Source: an uncultured Nitrospira sp.
Lineage (GTDB): Bacteria > Nitrospirota > Nitrospiria > Nitrospirales > UBA8639
Reading direction: 5' to 3'
Assembly: GCA_902500695.1 (NCBI GenBank)
Contig: CABVRQ010000034.1
Coordinates: forward strand, 1 to 14,487
Length of the DNA stretch: 14,487 nucleotides
The notes under the pieces were generated by a model. The model was given only the letters and a program-made list of their open reading frames with translations. It was not told the origin of the DNA and searched no databases. Below, one piece after another: positions 6,509 to 14,487 of this stretch (position 1 is the stretch's first letter; every line of letters begins with the position of its first letter). The position numbers and the translations under genes were made by a program.

Positions 6509-6900
6509 GTCTCCGCCGTAAAGTCCTTACGACCGCCCTTTCCTCTTCGTCTCCTCATCTTCTTTAGAACATCAGGTAAACCCGCTGGTGGCATCCAGGT
6601 ATTCATTGGGAGTGTTGAATAATAATAATTTCCAAGGGCATATTGACCCACAGGCACGTTGCATATCAGAGGCCTCGGGGCGGTTCAAAAAAGTTCGTCC
6701 AGCAAGGCCGCAGTCATTTTTGCGCGCAGAGCGTACCTCCAGTACGTGAGCACGGAAAAATGACGAGAACGCCGCTGGCGGCTTTTTTTCAACAGCCCCT
6801 CATTGTAAGATCCTGGAAATGCGTACCGCCCAAAGTGTATTCAGACAAAATTAATGATCAACTATTTCACCTCGAGAGTGTTTGTATTGGGGATCCAACC
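6509..6900. other. Intergenic region between ankyrin and permease genes
   Basis: These 392 bases hold no supported gene. The centre is occupied by a long imperfect palindrome (6677-6799), listed separately. A short AAT repeat (AATAATAATAAT) lies near 6619-6630. An open frame from 6643 runs in phase into the permease gene, but its first 86 codons cover the palindrome and give no recognisable protein sequence. Confidence 0.6.
6677..6799. repeat. ~120 bp imperfect palindromic repeat element
   Basis: Seen directly: the arms match in blocks in inverted orientation. GGGGC (6677-6681) pairs with GCCCC (6795-6799); GTT plus an A-run (from 6683) with a T-run plus CAAC (to 6793); CCAGC with GCTGG; GTCATTTTT (6713-6721) with AAAAATGAC (6756-6764); and CGTAC-CTCCA-GTACG forms the centre at 6732-6746. 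Such a sequence can fold into one long interrupted hairpin and encodes no protein. I recall similar GTACGTGAGC/CGCCGCTGGCGG/TTTTTTCAACA sequences scattered between genes of Nitrospira-type genomes, which would make it a non-autonomous dispersed element (REP/MITE-like). That is memory, not a search. No clear target-site duplication is visible. Confidence 0.75.
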
Positions 6901-7779
6901 ATGAGCTGGATGTCTCTTGCCCTGTTGGCTGCACTCAGCGAATCCCTGAAAGACCTATTGAGTAAGCAGGGACTACGGTCCGTCTCGCCTCAACTGGCCG
7001 CATTCGCTGCTTGTGCCACTCCCATTCCATTGCTACTCGGTATGTTGCTGTTCACTGATTCAATTCCCCCATTGGGACCTCAATATATTCCTGCTCTCCT
7101 CTTTGGCGGCACCTTGAATATCCTGGCCATGTTCCAATTCATGAGGGCCTTACAAAGTTCCGATCTTTCCCTGGCCATTCCCTTCATTTCCTTTACCCCA
7201 CTATTTTTATTACTCACCTCACCTCTCCTGGTGGGAGATATGCCAACGACACAGGATATTGCGGGCATTGCCTGTATTGTGGCTGGAGCATATGTCCTAC
7301 ACATTCAGTCGATGCACCGGGATTTGTTCGGGCCATTGGTCGCTATCTTCCAACAACCAGGTCCCAGACGCATGCTGTCGGTGGCCTTCATCTATAGTCT
7401 CACGTCCAACTTCGACAAGATCGGCGTACAAAATTCTTCGCCACTATTTTGGAGTCTTTCCATTACGAGTGTGATGACGTTTGGATTTATATTAGCGCTC
7501 CGTTTCTTGCCACAATCTACCCATGCCATGCCTCATTCGCGCACCGTCGGAATCCTTATACTTATCGGCCTGTTTCAAGGCATCGGTCTTCTCCTCCATA
7601 ATACCGCGCTCAACCTTGGTCCGGTTCCTTCCGTGATCGCCGTCAAGCGGTCCAGCATGCTCATTGCGGTGATATGGGGCATTCTCTTTTTGAGGGAAAG
7701 ATATGTTGGACAGCGGTTAGTCGGCGCTGTCCTGATGATGATCGGGGTGGGAGTATTAGGATTTGGACAAGCAGAGTAA
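6901..7779 (+). CDS. EamA/DMT-family permease
   Basis: A 292-residue inner-membrane protein of the drug/metabolite transporter superfamily, usual length for two EamA halves with about ten helices. Seen: the first half runs from MSWMSLALLAALSESLKDLL to IACIVAGAYVLHIQ; the second begins after the loop near FGPLVAIFQQPGPRR and ends with VIAVKRSSMLIAVIWGILFL, RERYVGQRLVGA and a last helix, a strong EamA C-terminal pattern (A-x-x-R-x-S, then F-L-x-E). Start: ATG at 6901 has GGGGA seven bases upstream and gives the normal N-terminus, whereas the longer in-phase frame from 6643 would translate the palindromic repeat. Substrate cannot be told; members export amino acids, amines or other metabolites. 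Convergent with nuoN, stop codons 56 bases apart. Confidence 0.9.
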   Translation: MSWMSLALLAALSESLKDLLSKQGLRSVSPQLAAFAACATPIPLLLGMLLFTDSIPPLGPQYIPALLFGGTLNILAMFQFMRALQSSDLSLAIPFISFTPLFLLLTSPLLVGDMPTTQDIAGIACIVAGAYVLHIQSMHRDLFGPLVAIFQQPGPRRMLSVAFIYSLTSNFDKIGVQNSSPLFWSLSITSVMTFGFILALRFLPQSTHAMPHSRTVGILILIGLFQGIGLLLHNTALNLGPVPSVIAVKRSSMLIAVIWGILFLRERYVGQRLVGAVLMMIGVGVLGFGQAE

Positions 7780-7835
7780 CCCTGTCAGGCCCATGAATAG
7801 CCCGAAAAGCCGGAGATGAAAACGACAACCGATAG

Positions 7836-9317
7836 TTATTTAATGGGGAGAGAGGAAAGGTCTGCAACCGAGACCAGCGGACCTGGAAAGATTCCGAGCA
7901 AAACCACACCGGCAACGGCGCAGGCCAACACAAACGATACCTGAGGAGAAAGAACAAGTCGGGTATGCAATTCTTGTTCGGAGGATGGCTCACGCATATA
8001 CATCACCATAACAATGCGCAAATAGAAAAAAGCCGAAATGGCCGCAAAGATCAGTCCAATGATCGCCAGCCATGCCAACCCGGCATTGACGGCCGCCATA
8101 AAGAGATACAATTTCCCGATGAACCCGGCCGTGGGAGGAATACCCGCCAACGAGACCATAAACACCAACATGAGAAATGCGCCACCTTTATGTCGCTTGG
8201 CCAATCCGGTGAAATCTTCGATTTCTTCACCTTCGAGGCCGCCCTTCCGCAAAATAGCCACCATGGAAAATGCCCCTATCGTCATAAACGAATAGATCGC
8301 CAAATAGAGCATCAGGCTCGAAACGCCCTGAGCCGAAACTGCGGACTCTGTACCGCTCCACCCCGCGACCACGACCCCGATCAATGCATACCCCGCATGA
8401 GCAATACTGGAATAGGCCAACATCCGTTTCACGTTAGTCTGAACAATGGCCACAAGATTGCCAAGAGCCACCGTGATGATACAAATGCCCAGAATTAACA
8501 GATTCCAATCGGGTTTAATGCCGCCGAAAGCTTCCAGGAGAACCCGAAGGAACGCGGCAAAGCTGGCAGCCTTGGAAGCCACCGCCATAAACGCCGTCAC
8601 AGACGTTGGGGCTCCTTCGTACACATCAGGCGTCCACATATGAAACGGCACCGCCGCAACTTTAAACCCGAATCCCACGATCAACAGCATAAGCGCAATG
8701 AACACTAACGGATCATCGATTCCTCGCCCATTGACCACAGCCGCAATTTCCACCAGCCTCGTACTTCCCGTGACTCCGAATATAATTGAAATCCCATAGA
8801 GCAAAATTCCTGAGGAGAAGGCCCCCAACACAAAATATTTGGCGGAGGACTCGATTGACCTGAGTTCAAAACGCTTGAACCCGGCCATAATATAGAGGGT
8901 AATCGACATCAGTTCGATTCCAAGATAGATCGTGAGCAAATCAGCCCCCGATACCATCACCATCATTCCGGTCAATGCCAATAAAACAAAGGCGTAGTAT
9001 TCCGCGAGTTGGATCTTTTCCTCTTTGAGATACCCCATGGACAATAAAATGGTCAGACCACTCACGAGATACAGCAACATTTTCCAAAATACGGCGTACG
9101 AATCCACGACCACTAAATCACTAAAGGCCATGACCCGCTCACCAAAACCGCCCGCCGTGACCACGCTGCATACCACAAGAATGCCGAGACTCATCCACGC
9201 CAGGAAATCTTTTTTGTGTGCAGGCGTAATGGGATCAAGAACAAGAATCAGACATGCCATGCCCACGATGAGCATTTCAGGAAGAATGAGAAGAAGATCG
9301 GCGAGAGGAAGCATCAT
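7836..9317 (-). CDS. nuoN: NADH-quinone oxidoreductase subunit N
   Basis: A 493-residue antiporter-like membrane subunit of complex I, one of three proton-pumping subunits of the membrane arm. Seen: about 14 hydrophobic helices; the channel glutamate in YLGIELMSITLYIMAGFKR (E135); the central lysine in GFGFKVAAVPFHMWTPDVYE (K219) and the second lysine in AVASKAASF (K249), all at standard positions. Length is normal. The start overlaps the nuoM stop by four bases (ATGA), pointing to translational coupling; GAGG lies seven bases before ATG. A second Met follows at once, so the true start could be one codon later. Last gene of the visible nuo run. No stem plus T-run is visible after its stop. 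Confidence 0.97.
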   Translation of the reverse strand: MMLPLADLLLILPEMLIVGMACLILVLDPITPAHKKDFLAWMSLGILVVCSVVTAGGFGERVMAFSDLVVVDSYAVFWKMLLYLVSGLTILLSMGYLKEEKIQLAEYYAFVLLALTGMMVMVSGADLLTIYLGIELMSITLYIMAGFKRFELRSIESSAKYFVLGAFSSGILLYGISIIFGVTGSTRLVEIAAVVNGRGIDDPLVFIALMLLIVGFGFKVAAVPFHMWTPDVYEGAPTSVTAFMAVASKAASFAAFLRVLLEAFGGIKPDWNLLILGICIITVALGNLVAIVQTNVKRMLAYSSIAHAGYALIGVVVAGWSGTESAVSAQGVSSLMLYLAIYSFMTIGAFSMVAILRKGGLEGEEIEDFTGLAKRHKGGAFLMLVFMVSLAGIPPTAGFIGKLYLFMAAVNAGLAWLAIIGLIFAAISAFFYLRIVMVMYMREPSSEQELHTRLVLSPQVSFVLACAVAGVVLLGIFPGPLVSVADLSSLPIK

Positions 9318-10918
9318 GGGGCAACCTCACCCTTCATGCTAAGCGGATGCCCAAATGACTCGGCCGTCATCGTCAGGGTGTGGCTTTGTCCACCCCCTCC
9401 CTTCTGAACCAGGACTGATGTGGATTGGGATGCGATGACCCGCTCCACGCTGGCATGCATCACATCCAGCAACGGTTTCGGATAGAGCCCAATCCAAAAC
9501 ACCAACACCACTAACGGAACCAGCATGCCAAATTCCCTGGCATTCAAATCAGTTAATTTGGGGAGCATCTGCGGAGAGGCCGGCCCATAGATCATCCGTT
9601 GCACCAAATACAATATATAGGCGGCAGCCAAAATAATCCCCAAAGCGGCCAGAGTCCCTGTCAACTTGCTCCAGGCAAAGGTTCCCACCAGGACTAAAAA
9701 CTCTCCGACAAAACTATTCATGCCTGGAAGGCCAACGGAAGACAACGCAAAGATCACAAAAAATGTCGCGTATTTCGGCATTGCGTTCGCCAATCCGCCA
9801 TTATCGGTAATTTGCCGGCTGTGTGTCCGTTCGTAAATGATACCCACACACATAAAGAGAGCGCCGGTCGTAATGCCGTGGTTGATCATCTGAATGACCG
9901 CGCCTTCAATTCCCTGGGCATTGAGCGCAAAAATTCCCAGGGTGACAAACCCCATGTGACTGACACTGGAATAGGCAATAAGTTTTTTGAGGTCTGATTG
10001 CGCCAAGGCCATATAGGCCCCATAAATAATGGCGATAACCGACAGGGTCATGATGACGGGGGTAAACGCAACGGAGGCATCAGGCAACATGGGCAATGAA
10101 AACCGTAAAAATCCATAGGTCCCCATCTTGAGCAGGACACTTGCGAGAATGATACTCCCTGCAGTGGGCGCTTCAACATGGGCATCCGGGAGCCAGGTAT
10201 GAAAAGGAAACATGGGCACTTTTACCGCAAAGGCGGCAAAAAAAGCCCAGAACAGCAGGGATTGCAACCCAGAGGCATAAGAGGCGTGTGTTAACGCCAA
10301 AATATCAAAGGTTCGCCCACCTTCAAAAAACAGCACCAAGATCGCTACCAGCAGCAAGATACTGCCGGCCAGGGTATACAGGAAAAACTTGATCGCCGCA
10401 TAGACACGATTCGGCCCACCCCAGACCCCAATCAAAAGATACATGGGAATCAGCATCGTCTCCCAAAACACATAAAACAGCACAAAATCCAAGGCAGCAA
10501 ACACGCCGATCGTCGCGGTCTCCATTACCAACAAACTGATCAGGAATTCTTTCATTCTAGTTTGAACCGACGTCCAGGAGACGAGAATACAGAGAGGAGT
10601 CAGAAATGTCGTCAAGAGGATCAACGGCATGCTGATCCCATCCACACCCAGGGAATAATGAATCGCGGGGGAATTGATCCATAGATGCTTTTCCACAAAC
10701 TGCATGCCGGCATTGGCATTGTCGAACGCGAACCATAGAGGCAGGGAGGCCAGCAACGTCAGGACGGAAACTATCAACGCAATAGCCCGTGAAAGGGCCT
10801 CATGAGCCAGCAAGACCGCGACCACTCCGAGCAGCGGGAGAATAAGCACGATCGTGAGCCAGGGGATCCCCCCTGTGGGAATAACCATCTCAGTCACGAT
10901 TGAATAATCTCCTGCCAT
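9314..10918 (-). CDS. nuoM: NADH-quinone oxidoreductase subunit M
   Basis: A 534-residue antiporter-like subunit of complex I. Seen: channel glutamate in FVLFYVFWETMLIPMYLLIG (E153), lysines in AVKVPMFPFHTWLPDAHVEA (K233) and LLKMGTYGF (K264). Start uncertain: the ATG at 10918 has no ribosome binding site, while AGGAG lies just inside the frame, upstream of an in-frame GTG (10897) and ATG (10888), so translation may start 7-10 codons later. After the last helix (ending near YPKPLLDVMHASVERVI) there is a hydrophilic tail of some 40 residues including a GGGG run, longer than in E. coli NuoM. It lies 54 bases after nuoL and overlaps nuoN by four. Only one nuoM copy is seen, as in ordinary complex I. 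Confidence 0.96.
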   Translation of the reverse strand: MAGDYSIVTEMVIPTGGIPWLTIVLILPLLGVVAVLLAHEALSRAIALIVSVLTLLASLPLWFAFDNANAGMQFVEKHLWINSPAIHYSLGVDGISMPLILLTTFLTPLCILVSWTSVQTRMKEFLISLLVMETATIGVFAALDFVLFYVFWETMLIPMYLLIGVWGGPNRVYAAIKFFLYTLAGSILLLVAILVLFFEGGRTFDILALTHASYASGLQSLLFWAFFAAFAVKVPMFPFHTWLPDAHVEAPTAGSIILASVLLKMGTYGFLRFSLPMLPDASVAFTPVIMTLSVIAIIYGAYMALAQSDLKKLIAYSSVSHMGFVTLGIFALNAQGIEGAVIQMINHGITTGALFMCVGIIYERTHSRQITDNGGLANAMPKYATFFVIFALSSVGLPGMNSFVGEFLVLVGTFAWSKLTGTLAALGIILAAAYILYLVQRMIYGPASPQMLPKLTDLNAREFGMLVPLVVLVFWIGLYPKPLLDVMHASVERVIASQSTSVLVQKGGGGQSHTLTMTAESFGHPLSMKGEVAP

Positions 10919-10972
10919 ACGGTTGTCTGTTGAACCATCACGAGTATCCCATCATACGTTCTGCCACCCACC

Positions 10973-12874
10973 CTAATAAAAGATCATCGCACCTAAAATG
11001 ACCACCGCGCCGACCGTCATGGCCAGCGCATAATTTTGTGCTTGTCCGCTTTGAAGTCTACGCGTCACCCATCCTCCCCAGGCCACGGCTCGCGCCACTC
11101 CATTGACCGCACCATCAATCACCGCAATATCCACCCTTTTCCATAACCGATCCGCGAGATTCAATGTTGGCATCACCACGGTCCGGTCATAGGCTTCATC
11201 CACAAACCATTTATTCAAGGACAACTGATACAGCGATTGCCACTGATTGGCCAATCGGTCAGGCAAGCCCGGCGACTTCACATAGACCCAATAGGCGCCG
11301 GCAATCCCTAGCAGACCCATTGCGGTGGCCGTCATCATAATGCCCATGGCCGCAGATCCTTCGTGATGACCTCCACCACTCTCAGCAGGGGGAAACGCAG
11401 GGGCCAAAAACTCTGGAATTCCCATGTATCCTGCGAGGATACTCAGAACCGCAAGAATCAGAAGAGGAAACGTCATCGTTTTTGACGGTTCATGAACATG
11501 CTGGGCATGGTGGGGATCCACTCGCGATTCTCCCCAAAATGTCACAAACACCAATCGAAAACTGTAAAAGGCCGTCATGAGCGCGGTCAGCAATCCTAAG
11601 ACGGTCAGGACCTTACCCAGGTCGCCGGACATCCAGGCCGCCAGGAGTAATTCATCTTTACTAAAAAATCCCGCAGTGAGTGGAAATCCGGACAGGGCCA
11701 GGGCTCCAATGAGAAAGGTCCAATACGTCACAGGGAGCTTATCTTTAAGTCCACCCATATTTTTCATATCTTGCTCATGATGAAGAGCAATGATCACCGC
11801 CCCACACCCGAGGAATAACAAGGCCTTAAACGCGCCGTGGGTGAGAAGATGATACATTCCGGCAATATAGCCACCCAGCCCACAGGCCATCATCATGTAC
11901 CCAAGTTGGCTGAGTGTGGAATACGCCACAACCCGCTTGATATCAGTTTGCGTGAGCGCGATCGTCGCGCCGATAAACATCGTGACTCCACCGACCACTG
12001 CCACCACATCCATGGCCACGGGAGAAAGGTTGAATAATGGGGCAAATCTGGCCACCATAAATACCCCTGCCGTCACCATCGTCGCCGCATGAATGAGCGC
12101 TGAAATCGGAGTGGGACCCTCCATCGCATCCGGCAACCACACATGCAGAGGCACTTGAGCAGATTTTCCGACTGCCCCGATAAAGAGAAAGAGGCAGATC
12201 AAGGTCATCACTGATATTTCCCAATGACCTCCGACAGAACCAAGAAGATTTACCAGGCCACCAGCCTTCTGCTCCAACTGAGGAAACACCTCCTGATAAT
12301 GCAGACTGCCGAAGGTGACAAAGACCAGCAGAATACCCAACATGAATCCGAAATCCCCGACCCGATTCACCAGAAACGCCTTGGTGGCCGCGGCCCTGGC
12401 TGATTCACGCTCATACCAATGGCCGATTAACAGGTAGGAGCACAGACCCACCGCTTCCCAAAAGACAAAAAGCTGAAGGAAATTATCGGACATCACCAGC
12501 ATCAACATGGAAAAGGTAAAGAGCGCGATATTGCTAAAAAATCTGGCGTAGCCTGGCTCTCCATGCATGTAGCCAATCGTGTAGACATGGACCAAGGAAC
12601 TCACAATGGTGACAAGTAACAACATCGCGACTGTGAGCTGATCGACAAATAACCCTATGGCAATATGAAGATTTCCCGAATCTGCCCAGGTATAGAGAGG
12701 GATATGAAGCGGCTGACCACCGGCCACATCGACAAGCGCCATGATGGAAAGAAGGAGCGATCCCAGGACGGCAGGAACGGCCACCCAATGGCTTCGGTCT
12801 TTGATCCAGTGACCGAATAGCCCTAGGATGACAAAGGCCAGGAGTGGGAGGAAAGGAATTAAGGCGTAGAGCAT
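10973..12874 (-). CDS. nuoL: NADH-quinone oxidoreductase subunit L
   Basis: A 633-residue distal antiporter-like subunit of complex I, close to the usual length. Seen: channel glutamate in LQLFVFWEAVGLCSYLLIG (E140), GHWYERESARAAATKAFLVN, the lysine in GAVGKSAQVPLHVWLPDAME (K237), and GPTPISALIHAATMVTAGVF, a NuoL hallmark. The C-terminal part, with a His-rich loop (DPHHAQHVHE), a helix-rich stretch, SLNKWFVDEAYDR and a final hydrophobic helix, corresponds to the lateral helix and its anchor that brace the membrane arm. It starts four bases after the nuoK stop with AAGG close to the ATG, suggesting coupling. No frameshift or missing key residue. Confidence 0.97.
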   Translation of the reverse strand: MLYALIPFLPLLAFVILGLFGHWIKDRSHWVAVPAVLGSLLLSIMALVDVAGGQPLHIPLYTWADSGNLHIAIGLFVDQLTVAMLLLVTIVSSLVHVYTIGYMHGEPGYARFFSNIALFTFSMLMLVMSDNFLQLFVFWEAVGLCSYLLIGHWYERESARAAATKAFLVNRVGDFGFMLGILLVFVTFGSLHYQEVFPQLEQKAGGLVNLLGSVGGHWEISVMTLICLFLFIGAVGKSAQVPLHVWLPDAMEGPTPISALIHAATMVTAGVFMVARFAPLFNLSPVAMDVVAVVGGVTMFIGATIALTQTDIKRVVAYSTLSQLGYMMMACGLGGYIAGMYHLLTHGAFKALLFLGCGAVIIALHHEQDMKNMGGLKDKLPVTYWTFLIGALALSGFPLTAGFFSKDELLLAAWMSGDLGKVLTVLGLLTALMTAFYSFRLVFVTFWGESRVDPHHAQHVHEPSKTMTFPLLILAVLSILAGYMGIPEFLAPAFPPAESGGGHHEGSAAMGIMMTATAMGLLGIAGAYWVYVKSPGLPDRLANQWQSLYQLSLNKWFVDEAYDRTVVMPTLNLADRLWKRVDIAVIDGAVNGVARAVAWGGWVTRRLQSGQAQNYALAMTVGAVVILGAMIFY

Positions 12875-12878
12875 CGCC

Positions 12879-13184
12879 TTACCATTTCAGCAACCGGAAG
12901 TCGTCAATGTTGGTACTGGCCGAATGCCGATAGAGCGCGATGATAATCGCCAGCCCTACCGCAACCTCCGCAGCAGCCACGGTAAGCGCAAAAAACACGA
13001 ACACCTGACCGGAAAGATTACCCAAATAGGAAGAGAAGGCCACAAAATTAATATTCGTGGCATTCAGCATCAACTCAATGGATAATAAAATAATGATGAT
13101 ATTGCGTCGAATGAGCACTCCTACCAATCCGATTGAGAACACGATCCCGCTCAGCACAAGATAGTAACTCACGGGAACGTCCAT
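12879..13184 (-). CDS. nuoK: NADH-quinone oxidoreductase subunit K
   Basis: A 101-residue three-helix membrane subunit of complex I, normal length. Seen: the two conserved membrane glutamates of the proton path, E37 in LLSIELMLNATNINFVAF and E73 in TVAAAEVAVGLAII, matching E36 and E72 of E. coli. The C-terminus ends DDFRLLKW, typical of the family. Its ATG shares one base with the nuoJ stop (TAATG), and GGAGG about ten bases upstream inside nuoJ serves as ribosome binding site, so the pair is probably translationally coupled. Confidence 0.97.
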   Translation of the reverse strand: MDVPVSYYLVLSGIVFSIGLVGVLIRRNIIIILLSIELMLNATNINFVAFSSYLGNLSGQVFVFFALTVAAAEVAVGLAIIIALYRHSASTNIDDFRLLKW

Positions 13185-13702
13185 TAACTCTTGGCCTCCA
13201 ATATCCCCTTTTTGGTGAGGATGACCGCACCCACCATCGCCACTAAGAGAATGAGAGACGCGATTTCGAAGGGAAACAGATACGTGGAATACAGCAGCTC
13301 GCCAATCGATTCCGTATTGCCCTGGGTGAAATGGGTCGGCTCTCCCGGGTCAGGAAGATTCGCACCCAATGAGGATTCGCCCTTCACCACCAGCAACACC
13401 GCCTCCGCAAAGACCATACATCCCAGAAAGAGGCCGACGGTCAATTGGTGATGAAAGCGTACTTCCCCCTTCAAATTGAGCAACATGACCACAAAAAGAT
13501 AGAGCACCAGAATTGCGCCCGCATAGACCAGGATTTGAATCACGGCCAGGAACTCTGCATGCAACGTGACAAAGAGCCCCGCGACGTGGAAGAACATGAC
13601 CAGGAGCGCCAGCGCACTATACACCGGGCTTCTCAGGGCCACGACCAGAGCGGCCGTTGCCACAATCACACTGGCAAAATAGAAAAAAACTATCGTTCCC
13701 AT
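13184..13702 (-). CDS. nuoJ: NADH-quinone oxidoreductase subunit J
   Basis: A 172-residue membrane subunit of complex I with five predicted helices. Seen: N-terminal FYFASVIVATAALVVALRSP followed by VYSALALLVMFFHVAGLFV, then LHAEFLAVIQILVYAGAILV, the conserved segment that holds the pi-bulge helix, and VMLLNL. The tyrosine and glycine in the VYAGA stretch match the family. ATG at 13702 has only a poor, close ribosome binding site (GAGCAGG). A 78-base gap separates it from nuoI, the longest spacing in the run, and holds nothing recognisable. Confidence 0.95.
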   Translation of the reverse strand: MGTIVFFYFASVIVATAALVVALRSPVYSALALLVMFFHVAGLFVTLHAEFLAVIQILVYAGAILVLYLFVVMLLNLKGEVRFHHQLTVGLFLGCMVFAEAVLLVVKGESSLGANLPDPGEPTHFTQGNTESIGELLYSTYLFPFEIASLILLVAMVGAVILTKKGILEAKS

Positions 13703-13780
13703 TACCTGCTCATTAAAAAACTTTTGGGATATTCCTTGTCCGGCATGTGGACCGAGTGCAGCGCCAGACCATAACGGCTA

Positions 13781-14317
13781 CTATTCTTTTTGAGGAATTT
13801 CCTTAAACCCTACGTTAAAATAGGCCACATTGGGATGCTGAAATTCCAGGCGCTTTTCCCGAATCGGATAATTTCGATCGCCAATAGCCAGAAGCTGCTC
13901 CTTATTTAATTGAAGCTGGCGCTTATCGTAGACCGCCCATTCATACTCCTGAGTCATTCCCAACGCATCAACGGGGCACGCTTTCACACACAACCCGCAA
14001 AACAAACATCGGGTCATGTCCATGTAATATTCCTTGGAATATCGCTTCGTGGGTTCCCCCGGTACCTCGGCACTCACGACTCGGATGACACGGGAGGGAC
14101 AAGCCGCCTCGCATAAATCACATCCCACGCACTTTTCCGTTCCATCATCGTAGCGCAATAACGCCAACATACCGCGATAGTTGGACGGCAACTGTTTCTT
14201 TTCGTGCGGGTATTGTAAGGTGATAGGCTTATAATGAAGGAAATGGGATAAGGTCGCCTTCATCCCTAACGCAATCTCATAAAAAGTAAGCGTTTTGACC
14301 CACTCCTTGAGTTTCAT
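13781..14317 (-). CDS. nuoI: NADH-quinone oxidoreductase subunit I
   Basis: A 178-residue peripheral-arm subunit carrying two 4Fe-4S clusters (N6a and N6b) that pass electrons towards the quinone site. Seen: two CxxCxxCxxxCP motifs, C63-C66-C69-C73 (CVGCDLCEAACP) and C104-C107-C110-C114 (CLFCGLCVKACP), in an 8Fe ferredoxin fold, and an N-terminal amphipathic region (MKLKEWVKTLTFYEIALGMK) for membrane contact. The ATG at 14317 is chosen because it has AAGAAGG nine bases upstream and fits the family; a longer frame from 14410 would overlap the end of nuoH by some 80 bases. It starts 14 bases after the nuoH stop. Confidence 0.96.
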   Translation of the reverse strand: MKLKEWVKTLTFYEIALGMKATLSHFLHYKPITLQYPHEKKQLPSNYRGMLALLRYDDGTEKCVGCDLCEAACPSRVIRVVSAEVPGEPTKRYSKEYYMDMTRCLFCGLCVKACPVDALGMTQEYEWAVYDKRQLQLNKEQLLAIGDRNYPIREKRLEFQHPNVAYFNVGFKEIPQKE

Positions 14318-14331
14318 ACCATTCAACCTTC

Positions 14332-14487
14332 TTAGCTCCCTGGAAAGAGAAAGGCGACGATCGCCGTCAACACAATATTCGCCAATGCAATGGGAAGGAG
14401 GACCTTCCACCCGAACCGCATGAGCTGGTCATATCGTAATCGAGGCAAGGTGGCCCGAATCCAGAAAAACAAAAAGAGGAAAATCGC
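14332..14487 (-). CDS. nuoH: NADH-quinone oxidoreductase subunit H, 3' end only
   Basis: My own minus-strand translation from the right window edge gives 51 residues and then TAA at 14334-14332. It begins AIFLFLFFWIRATLPRLRYD and continues QLMRFGWKVLLPIALANIV to ...LFPGS. The string WIRATLPRLRYDQLMRFGWK is the C-terminal signature of NuoH, the quinone-chamber membrane subunit of complex I, followed by the last transmembrane helix. The 5' part of the gene lies beyond the window. It precedes nuoI by 14 bases, the standard H-I order. Confidence 0.95.
   Translation of the reverse strand, partial: AIFLFLFFWIRATLPRLRYDQLMRFGWKVLLPIALANIVLTAIVAFLFPGS

Noticed and set aside
6643..6900. N-terminal extension of the permease by 86 residues
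   Set aside because: It would translate the palindromic repeat and starts with TTG; the ATG at 6901 has a good ribosome site and the normal EamA N-terminus.
7780..7835. Bidirectional intrinsic terminator between the convergent permease and nuoN genes
   Set aside because: Only 3-bp stems are found and no T-run on either side; termination may be Rho-dependent or lie inside the facing gene.
7965..8498. 177-residue plus-strand open frame opposite nuoN
   Set aside because: His/Asn/Gln-rich shadow of hydrophobic codons on the other strand; nuoN is intact.
14318..14410. 31-residue N-terminal extension of NuoI
   Set aside because: It overlaps the end of nuoH and is not a NuoI sequence; the ATG at 14317 has a proper ribosome site.

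Overview
This window is a chromosomal housekeeping segment from a bacterium of moderate GC content (roughly 50-55% by eye). The protein sequences and the intergenic palindromic repeat near 6.7 kb suggest Nitrospirota, most likely a Nitrospira-like nitrite oxidizer. That assignment is from memory of family sequences and no search was run. Nothing in the window is a phage, insertion sequence, CRISPR array, rRNA or tRNA.

Left block (1-4136, all genes on the minus strand): a purine and tRNA-modification operon read from right to left, purH (IMP synthesis, last two steps), purD (GAR synthetase) and a YrdC/TsaC-family threonylcarbamoyl-AMP synthase. A perfect 9+9 bp inverted repeat lies 69-94 bases upstream of the purH start and overlaps the best candidate -35 element, so it is the strongest regulatory candidate here. 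Bases 1-357 hold no convincing gene but carry two strong adjacent hairpins.

Middle block (4137-7779, genes on the plus strand): three single genes separated by long intergenic stretches. They encode a membrane-anchored protein with a PH-like core and a C-terminal SHOCT segment, an exported six-repeat ankyrin protein, and a ten-helix EamA/DMT permease. Short perfect palindromes sit just upstream of the first two genes. A ~120 bp imperfect palindrome with the look of a dispersed repeat fills the space before the permease.

Right block (7836-14487, minus strand): the membrane-arm half of the respiratory complex I operon in the order nuoH (3' end only, cut by the window edge), nuoI, nuoJ, nuoK, nuoL, nuoM, nuoN. 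The genes are tightly packed: nuoJ/nuoK share one base, nuoM/nuoN overlap by four bases, and nuoK/nuoL are four bases apart. All proton-channel glutamates and lysines and both 4Fe-4S motifs of NuoI are visible. Only one nuoM is present, so this looks like ordinary complex I. The operon converges with the permease gene across 56 bases that show no clear intrinsic terminator.

I do not see a clear undescribed system. The items most worth a second look are the purH inverted repeat, the palindromic repeat element and the PH-like/SHOCT membrane protein.
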